Positions 63,001-64,000 of a stretch of 64,000 bases of DNA are shown here, piece after piece. Each line of letters opens with the position of its first letter. Within the stretch, counting starts at the first letter, position 1. This DNA is from Sinotaia quadrata. Lineage: Eukaryota > Mollusca > Gastropoda > Architaenioglossa > Viviparidae. Made by a program: the position numbers and the translations under genes. The stretch is taken from assembly GCA_028829895.1 (NCBI GenBank), contig CM054178.1:90089558-90153557 (forward strand), read 5' to 3'. A model generated the notes under the pieces. It did no database searches. It was not told the DNA's origin and saw nothing but the letters and a program-made list of their open reading frames with translations.

Positions 63001-63839
63001 AGATGATTAAAATGTTAGCATAAATTAAAGTACACTCCAGATGATTAAAATGTTAGCATAAATTAAAGTACACTCCAGATGATTAAAATGTTAGCATAAA
63101 TTAAAGTACACTCCAGATGATTAAAATGTTAGCATAAATTAAAGTACACTCCAGATGATTAAAATGTTAGCATAAATTAAAGTACACTCCAGATGATTAA
63201 AATGTTAGCATAAATTAAAGTACACTCCAGATGATTAAAATGTTAGCATAAATTAAAGTACACTCCAGATGATTAAAATGTTAGCATAAATTAAAGTACA
63301 CTCTAGATGATTAAAATTTTACTATAAATTAAAGCAACTCCTGAGGACTGTATTAGCATAAATTAAAATATACTTTTGATATTAATAAAATGTTAGCATA
63401 AATTAAAGTGCATCCCTGATGATTAAAATGTAAGCATAAATTAAATTATCTTCCTAATAATAAAAATTGTGAGCATAAATTAAACACTGCCCTTGATTAC
63501 AATATGAAATATAAATTAAATCATGCCCCTAATGATAAAAATGTGAACATAAATTACAGCACCATCCTGAAACTCTTCTGATCAATGCTAAAAGCAACTT
63601 CAAAGAAAGGAATCTGCTTACCTTGCAGACACTTGCAAAAAAAATGTGAACAGGTTCTCTGCTGCTGTTAGTGTAAGGGGCTTATACTCCATATAGCAGA
63701 TGGGATCAGTCACAACATCAAGCTTAAGCCGGTTCAAAATGGTGTATTGGTCAGATGATACAGAGAGAATAATTTTTATGTTACAAGGCAAATTCACAGG
63801 CAACCAGGACATGGAATGAGCACTGTAGTCTTGTGTGAT
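37747..63839 (-). CDS. NWD1/NWD2-like NACHT and WD-repeat protein gene, 3' ten exons (5' end beyond the window)
   Basis: Ten exons join at GT-AG sites (63622-63839, 61999-62172, 59348-59531, 58080-58385, 54846-55214, 54271-54672, 48055-48486, 46171-46326, 39321-39593, 37747-39096) with matching phases into 3864 nt, 1287 residues and a TAG stop, without any internal stop. Seen: residues 1-131 are the later NACHT ATPase module (S-W-L-P followed by a beta strand ending in I-I-L-S), 131-294 the winged-helix-like region (D-V-L-S-L-D-D-D-V-L-N-D), 295-417 a helical linker, and about 418-1240 WD40 blades. Family knowledge: NWD proteins are STAND-type ATPases used as cytosolic scaffolds; vertebrate NWD1 has been linked to androgen-receptor signalling and purine-synthesis assemblies. 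The P-loop and Walker B exons must lie to the right of position 64000. Vertebrate family members are about 1550-1750 residues, so a few hundred are missing. NWD1 versus NWD2 cannot be decided here. Confidence 0.93.
39097..39320 (-). other. Short intron 9-10 of the NWD-like gene
   Basis: 224 bp, donor gtaata and acceptor tgtactcag; AT-rich, with nothing else in it. Confidence 0.85.
39321..39593 (-). CDS. NWD-like gene exon 9: WD40 blades
   Basis: The acceptor is ttgttacag and the donor TCCCAG|gtaata; 273 nt, phase 0-0, residues 748-838. It encodes A-P-I-G-I-I-T-Y-L-L-V-S-H-T-H-N-Q-L-I-T-N, then K-Y-V-H-V-W-N-V-D-F (a WD-like dipeptide position), then V-L-V-S-K-D-N-S-I-A-F-V-K-C and I-D-M-L-S-G-K. 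The first 35-45 bases of the exon resemble the units of the minisatellite at 39600-39830, as if the array had been copied from this exon edge. Confidence 0.92.
39600..39832. repeat. Minisatellite, three 68-bp units abutting NWD-like exon 9
   Basis: Units contain gtcaaacaaagaaatatttt, gtgttatgtgtgagacacca and ataaaaatgttatattttct. The same order (gttatgtgtgtgggacacca, then gtaaatatgttataattcc) occurs at 39547-39585 inside exon 9, so the exon edge is effectively the outermost, unique unit. Confidence 0.9.
40020..40680. repeat. Minisatellite, about 22 units of 29 bp
   Basis: The unit is gggtttgctgtcatgagggt plus atacttggt. Central units are almost identical; edge units are variable and include gatagtgctt variants. 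Confidence 0.95.
41145..41355. repeat. Tandem repeat, 92-bp unit, two and a quarter copies
   Basis: Copies begin at 41158, 41250 and 41342 with gggaggrtgcaat; the period is exactly 92 bp. The first two share tgatgaaattgtcctgtcaa and gataaggtcacatagtgaca almost unchanged. Confidence 0.95.
41655..42080. repeat. Minisatellite, about 11 units of ~35-39 bp
   Basis: Units contain atcactgtcacttgtcctct followed by tctatcacatcc or tctagcacaccca. The variants give overlapping open frames that are not genes. Confidence 0.9.
42283..43000. repeat. Minisatellite, about 30 units of 23 bp with a 28-bp variant
   Basis: The basic unit is catagtccatatttacttta plus taa. In the left third a longer variant with an extra tcacatca alternates with it. 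A cccat variant (catagcccatatttacttta) recurs on the right. It is one of the longest arrays in the window. Confidence 0.97.
43268..43390. repeat. Tandem repeat, ~60-bp unit, two and a half copies
   Basis: Units contain aagatccatgtggtagaaga, ttgactttagttggaaattt and ggctaatctgtc. Confidence 0.9.
43630..43850. repeat. Direct duplication of ~115 bp
   Basis: Two diverged copies: catcagacctgaactaaaa and catcggaccaagactaatag, each followed by cagcaggtta/gagcaggtta-type sequence, gggttg, ggcgtcta/gtgtctag and catgca(t/c)cctg. Confidence 0.75.
44840..45235. repeat. Minisatellite, about seven ~55-bp units
   Basis: Units contain gaaaggacaataagaataga, tagaacaatacatcttacct and taagtccaaaaataaa; they degrade to the right. 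Confidence 0.85.
45515..45930. repeat. Degenerate tandem repeat, about six ~65-bp units, after a GACA microsatellite
   Basis: Begins with (gaca) and gata runs at 45513-45560. Units then contain agctgaaagntacagatctg and tgtacagaacaatgaatac-type sequence. Confidence 0.75.
46171..46326 (-). CDS. NWD-like gene exon 8: single WD40 blade
   Basis: The acceptor is tttccttaacag and the donor CTTCAA|gtcagt; 156 nt, phase 0-0, residues 696-747. It encodes I-P-K-E-F-R-L-P followed by a blade with G-T-I-F-R-N-I-Y-I-W-K-V, ending T-T-L-Q. It is isolated between a 1.7 kb intron and a 6.6 kb intron packed with minisatellites. Confidence 0.88.
46327..48054 (-). other. Intron 7-8 of the NWD-like gene
   Basis: 1.7 kb of AT-rich DNA without a clear tandem array, unlike the neighbouring introns. 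Confidence 0.8.
48055..48486 (-). CDS. NWD-like gene exon 7: WD40 blades
   Basis: The acceptor is cttatgttatag and the donor GATGAA|gtgagt; 432 nt, phase 0-0, residues 552-695. Strand patterns of degenerate WD40 repeats are visible: C-K-I-T-P-D-G-R-F-V-F-C-S-S-S-D-F-I-L-S-Y-D-L, then G-K-L-F-V-L-H-T-N-D-G, then L-V-L-I-R-S-N-F-N-I-L-V-Y. Like exons 6 and 8 it begins with Ile-Pro. An open frame runs past the donor to about 47959, but the gtgagt site and the phase match to exon 8 favour splicing. Confidence 0.9.
49185..49440. repeat. Minisatellite left of the Ty3/gypsy element
   Basis: About six imperfect units of roughly 40 bp built on gtgcagaatttagataaaat and tgtagacaacactg. The unit is related to the array on the other side of the retrotransposon (53655-53945), indicating one array split by the insertion. 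Confidence 0.85.
49441..49543 (-). repeat. 3' LTR of the Ty3/gypsy element
   Basis: On the minus strand it begins TGTGATGG right after the purine-rich tract CAAGAAAGGA and matches the 5' LTR in order through AATTGGGCTTGTGCAGAGAA and to AAACTC. The exact left end is blurred by adjoining minisatellite sequence. The two LTRs have diverged by substitutions and small indels, implying an old insertion. Confidence 0.55.
49990..50900 (-). pseudogene. Integrase remnant
   Basis: The piece at 50252-50551 contains V-S-D-N-N-P-L-F-S-G-K-E-F and Y-P-Q-S-N-G-M-V-E-N, the second Asp and the Glu regions of the D,D-35-E catalytic core. Zinc-binding-domain traces lie to about 50900 with stops. The piece at 49990-50203 contains F-K-A-P-T-S-N-K-W and I-R-I-D-N-G-K-L-F-R, like the C-terminal domain of gypsy integrases. 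Frames are interrupted. Confidence 0.8.
51213..52450 (-). pseudogene. Reverse transcriptase and RNase H remnant
   Basis: Reverse transcriptase sequence is scattered over several frames from about 52450. The piece at 51547-51930 shows F-S-Y-L-G-H-I-I-T-S-E-G-V followed by L-L-G-M-I-G-Y-L-Q-K-F, the end of the RT palm and thumb in gypsy elements, then the start of RNase H. The piece at 51213-51428 shows D-H-K-P-L-T-P-I-Q-Q-K, the classic RNase H segment. Near 51979-52002, where the catalytic Tyr-x-Asp-Asp-like motif belongs, the reading is V-H-G-G-V-L-I-W, without the aspartates. Confidence 0.8.
52845..53525 (-). pseudogene. gag remnant of the Ty3/gypsy element, with defective zinc knuckle
   Basis: Starting at ATG 53525, immediately after the primer-binding-site-like sequence, a frame reads M-A-E-N-D-E-I-R-E-H-L, then G-L-L-P-P-P-K-L-K-L, then W-R-K-W-R-Q-W-K-N-Y-E-V-A-L-G-L, the pattern at the start of gypsy capsid proteins. 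It breaks near 53280. A second frame at 52845-53108 has a CCHC-like stretch (Y-C-G-K-K-H-A-R-N-K-E-Q-C-P) in which the first expected Cys is Tyr. It is a broken gene. Confidence 0.75.
53539..53654 (-). repeat. 5' LTR of the Ty3/gypsy element
   Basis: On the minus strand it begins TGTTGAGCA and ends TTACA directly before TGGTGTCAG, the usual TG...CA form abutting a primer binding site. Shared blocks with the 3' LTR include GTATTG, TTTACGT, CTCTGTAA and AATTGGGC followed by GCAGAGAAT-like sequence and AACTC at the end. Confidence 0.6.
53655..53945. repeat. Minisatellite right of the Ty3/gypsy element
   Basis: Units of about 45 bp with gtgtacaactgcaggattta and tatctaagtagacaataa, the three central ones almost identical. 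The shared core (gcaggatttagata and tagacaa) ties it to the array at 49185-49440. Confidence 0.85.
54271..54672 (-). CDS. NWD-like gene exon 6: first WD40 blades
   Basis: The acceptor is tgtctaacag and the donor GCAGAG|gtcaga; 402 nt, phase 0-0, residues 418-551. It starts I-P-G-S-S-L-Q-Y-T-L-E-L-P; the G-x-x-L-Q-Y-T-L element is how the family enters its first blade. Blade-like strands follow (S-V-Y-V-F-D-L-F-T-G, then F-K-V-H-D-S-G-T-G). It lies immediately upstream, in transcription order, of the 5.8 kb intron that holds the retrotransposon. Confidence 0.9.
54846..55214 (-). CDS. NWD-like gene exon 5: helical linker into the WD40 region
   Basis: The acceptor is gtttacatag and the donor GCACAG|gtaatg; 369 nt, phase 0-0, residues 295-417. 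It begins with K-T-L-N-K-R-K-Y-S-Q-L-P-H-H-L, the conserved R-K-x-S-E-L-P-x-H-L motif that follows the winged helix in this family, then N-Y-K-W-L-Y-N-K-I-K-A, then helical repeats. Near its end I-R-Q-C-D-T-D-G-L-Y-H-C-G is the conserved lead-in to the first WD blade. An overlapping open frame upstream (to about 55401) is not coding: it runs through a poly(A)/poly(C) tract in the preceding intron. Confidence 0.93.
55486..55738. repeat. Minisatellite, five 51-bp units
   Basis: Units contain cttatcagtcattatatttt, ccattgtagttttagtttat and gaaacatctt. The 51-bp period keeps one frame open; it is not a gene. Confidence 0.95.
57465..57745. repeat. Minisatellite, about seven ~37-bp units
   Basis: Units contain caatacagctatacttata and aatattttatcaca; quite variable. 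Confidence 0.85.
58080..58385 (-). CDS. NWD-like gene exon 4: end of winged helix, start of helical linker
   Basis: The acceptor is ctttcattcag and the donor GAG|gtaaac; 306 nt, phase 0 on both sides. It encodes residues 193-294. Visible family marks are the aromatic-rich strand around V-W-E-H-S-S-F-I-N-F, the segment F-V-H-S-M-L-A-D-Y-Y-L-G-T-W (the H-x-x-L-A-D-Y-F-L-G-x-W motif of NWD proteins) and the final I-I-S-H-Q-P-M-K-F. It precedes the R-K-Y-S-Q-L-P linker encoded by exon 5. Confidence 0.93.
58386..59347 (-). other. Intron 3-4 of the NWD-like gene
   Basis: 962 bp with no repeat array or transposon that I can see. Confidence 0.8.
59348..59531 (-). CDS. NWD-like gene exon 3: winged-helix region after NACHT
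   Basis: The acceptor is tgcttttgcag and the donor CTGCAG|gtattc; the exon is 184 nt and ends in phase 0. It encodes residues 131-192: L-E-T-K-Y-G-Q-P-L-V followed by A-Y-L-A-A-S-N-T-G-L, then D-V-L-S-L-D-D-D-V-L-N-D-V-F, then H-L-R-H-I-P-F-L-M-W-L-Q. In NWD proteins this order (small helices, then S-L-D-D-x-V-L, then a proline and a W-x-R/Q strand) marks the winged-helix module that packs on the ATPase in STAND proteins. All later junctions of the gene are phase 0. Confidence 0.92.
59598..59852. repeat. GT/ATGT-rich microsatellite
   Basis: A compound (TG), (TATG) and (TGCA) tract with long alternating purine-pyrimidine stretches. It lies in the intron just upstream, in transcription order, of exon 3. 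The overlapping open frames here are repeat artefacts. Confidence 0.9.
59968..60100. repeat. Tandem repeat, three 43-bp units
   Basis: Units contain catatatagtggtgctagta and tgcatgttgtcttttcccat. Confidence 0.9.
60345..60710. repeat. Minisatellite, about nine ~37-bp units
   Basis: Units contain aaataaacaactgttgataa and aatatgccaatgtcac; spacing is irregular. Confidence 0.85.
60760..60900. repeat. Tandem repeat, four ~31-bp units
   Basis: Units contain ctctgtgcctttaattatat and aaatctaaat. Confidence 0.8.
61370..61590. repeat. Minisatellite, about seven ~30-bp units
   Basis: Units contain gcaggatgctgaggcaaatt and taggcattt, diverged by point changes. Confidence 0.85.
61999..62172 (-). CDS. 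NWD-like gene exon 2: end of the NACHT domain
   Basis: The acceptor is atttggcag and the donor GAAAG|gtaaaa. The exon is 174 nt; the first base completes the Arg codon left by exon 1 and the last two start another Arg. It encodes residues 73-130, including K-V-T-A-A-Q-M-E-V-F and C-S-L-P-L-Y-I-K-L-L, matching the family pattern in which a T-x-x-Q-M helix is followed by P-L-Y-L-K-L before the short helices that end NACHT. The exon ends in I-E-K-L-F-E-R, continuing directly into L-E-T-K-Y-G of exon 3. A different frame is also open across this exon on the same strand but does not match the family. Confidence 0.9.
62285..62695. repeat. Minisatellite, about 11 units of ~37 bp
   Basis: Units contain gcatacagttattataatga and ttccttactgtaattt. 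Confidence 0.9.
62870..63560. repeat. Minisatellite, about 17 units of 38 bp
   Basis: The unit is attaaagtacactccagatg plus attaaaatgttagcataa. About eight consecutive units (62990-63300) are essentially identical, while outer units (62870-62960 and 63310-63560) are strongly diverged, so the core expanded or was homogenised recently. Confidence 0.97.
63622..63839 (-). CDS. NWD-like gene exon 1 of this window: NACHT core, post-Walker B segment
   Basis: The acceptor ends in ttttgtttag and the donor is AAG|gtaagc. The exon is 218 nt, enters in phase 0 and ends with two bases (AG) of an Arg codon. It encodes residues 1-72, including M-S-W-L-P-V-N-L-P followed by a hydrophobic strand (I-K-I-I-L-S-V-S), which in NWD-type NACHT domains is the strand after Walker B and carries the sensor region. 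The D-P-I-C-Y-M-E-Y-K-P-L-T-L-T stretch fits the segment leading into the arginine-finger or helical part. The upstream exon with the P-loop is not in the window. Confidence 0.9.
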
Positions 63840-64000
63840 CTAAACAAAAGTGACATGTGACTGTAATGGTCTTGGTTCAATAAGATACTTTTGCATATCT
63901 GGTTGGCGTATGCAGTCTAAAAGTGTTTGTGAATGTCTGATTGTGTTCATGATCTGTATGTTGATCTGTATGTGTACATGCCGATCTGTGCTTATGTTGT

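Larger units (their letters stand above)
62173..63621 (-). other. Intron 1-2 of the NWD-like gene, mostly two minisatellites
   Basis: Of 1449 bp, about 1100 belong to the arrays at 62285-62695 and 62870-63560, leaving only short unique flanks at the splice sites. Confidence 0.85.

Noticed and set aside
1..64000. tRNA, rRNA or other structured RNA genes
   Set aside because: No A-box/B-box pair, cloverleaf or conserved rRNA segment was recognised on either strand by eye; a covariance-model search would be needed to exclude them fully.

Overview
This is AT-rich animal nuclear DNA: coding exons are short, bounded by GT-AG splice sites and joined by long introns, with no operons or ribosome binding sites. 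The intact gene is an NWD-type NACHT/WD-repeat gene. The introns carry dozens of minisatellite arrays, CA/GT microsatellites, a 5'-truncated non-LTR retrotransposon, a decayed Ty3/gypsy element and a TTAA-flanked piggyBac-type MITE. This mix suggests an invertebrate, with a spiralian such as a mollusc the best guess; the species cannot be settled from the sequence alone.

Right half, minus strand (63839 down to 37747): ten consecutive coding exons, running off the right edge at the 5' side, form one uninterrupted reading frame of 1287 residues plus stop. They encode the C-terminal part of an NWD1/NWD2-like protein: the later half of the NACHT ATPase, a winged-helix/helical region and a long WD40 propeller region, ending in a possible CaaX box (C-Y-L-M). 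The P-loop exon lies outside the window. The intron between exons 6 and 7 (my numbering) holds a degenerate Ty3/gypsy element inserted into a minisatellite. The intron between exons 8 and 9 is a 6.6 kb run of about nine unrelated minisatellites.

Left third, plus strand (about 4081 to 20211): three convincing internal exons (4081-4293, 13835-13876, 18156-18318) and a possible terminal exon (20185-20211) of a Ser/Thr/Lys-rich, low-complexity protein that I do not recognise. The splice phases fit, and the first two are symmetric, so they could be cassette exons. Several short open segments behind good acceptors could be alternative terminal exons; these are weak calls.

Middle (20.2-37.7 kb): the two genes converge here. 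I see no confident gene, only tandem repeats, a 234-bp MITE at 27261-27494, and one copy (33265-34686) of a roughly 1.4 kb dispersed repeat. The other copy (5440-7442) has been interrupted by the non-LTR retrotransposon, whose 12-bp target-site duplication is still readable.

I found no convincing new molecular system. The most notable signals are the possible prenylation site on an NWD protein, a minisatellite seeded from the edge of a coding exon, the clustering of minisatellites in NWD introns, and the nested transposon insertions.
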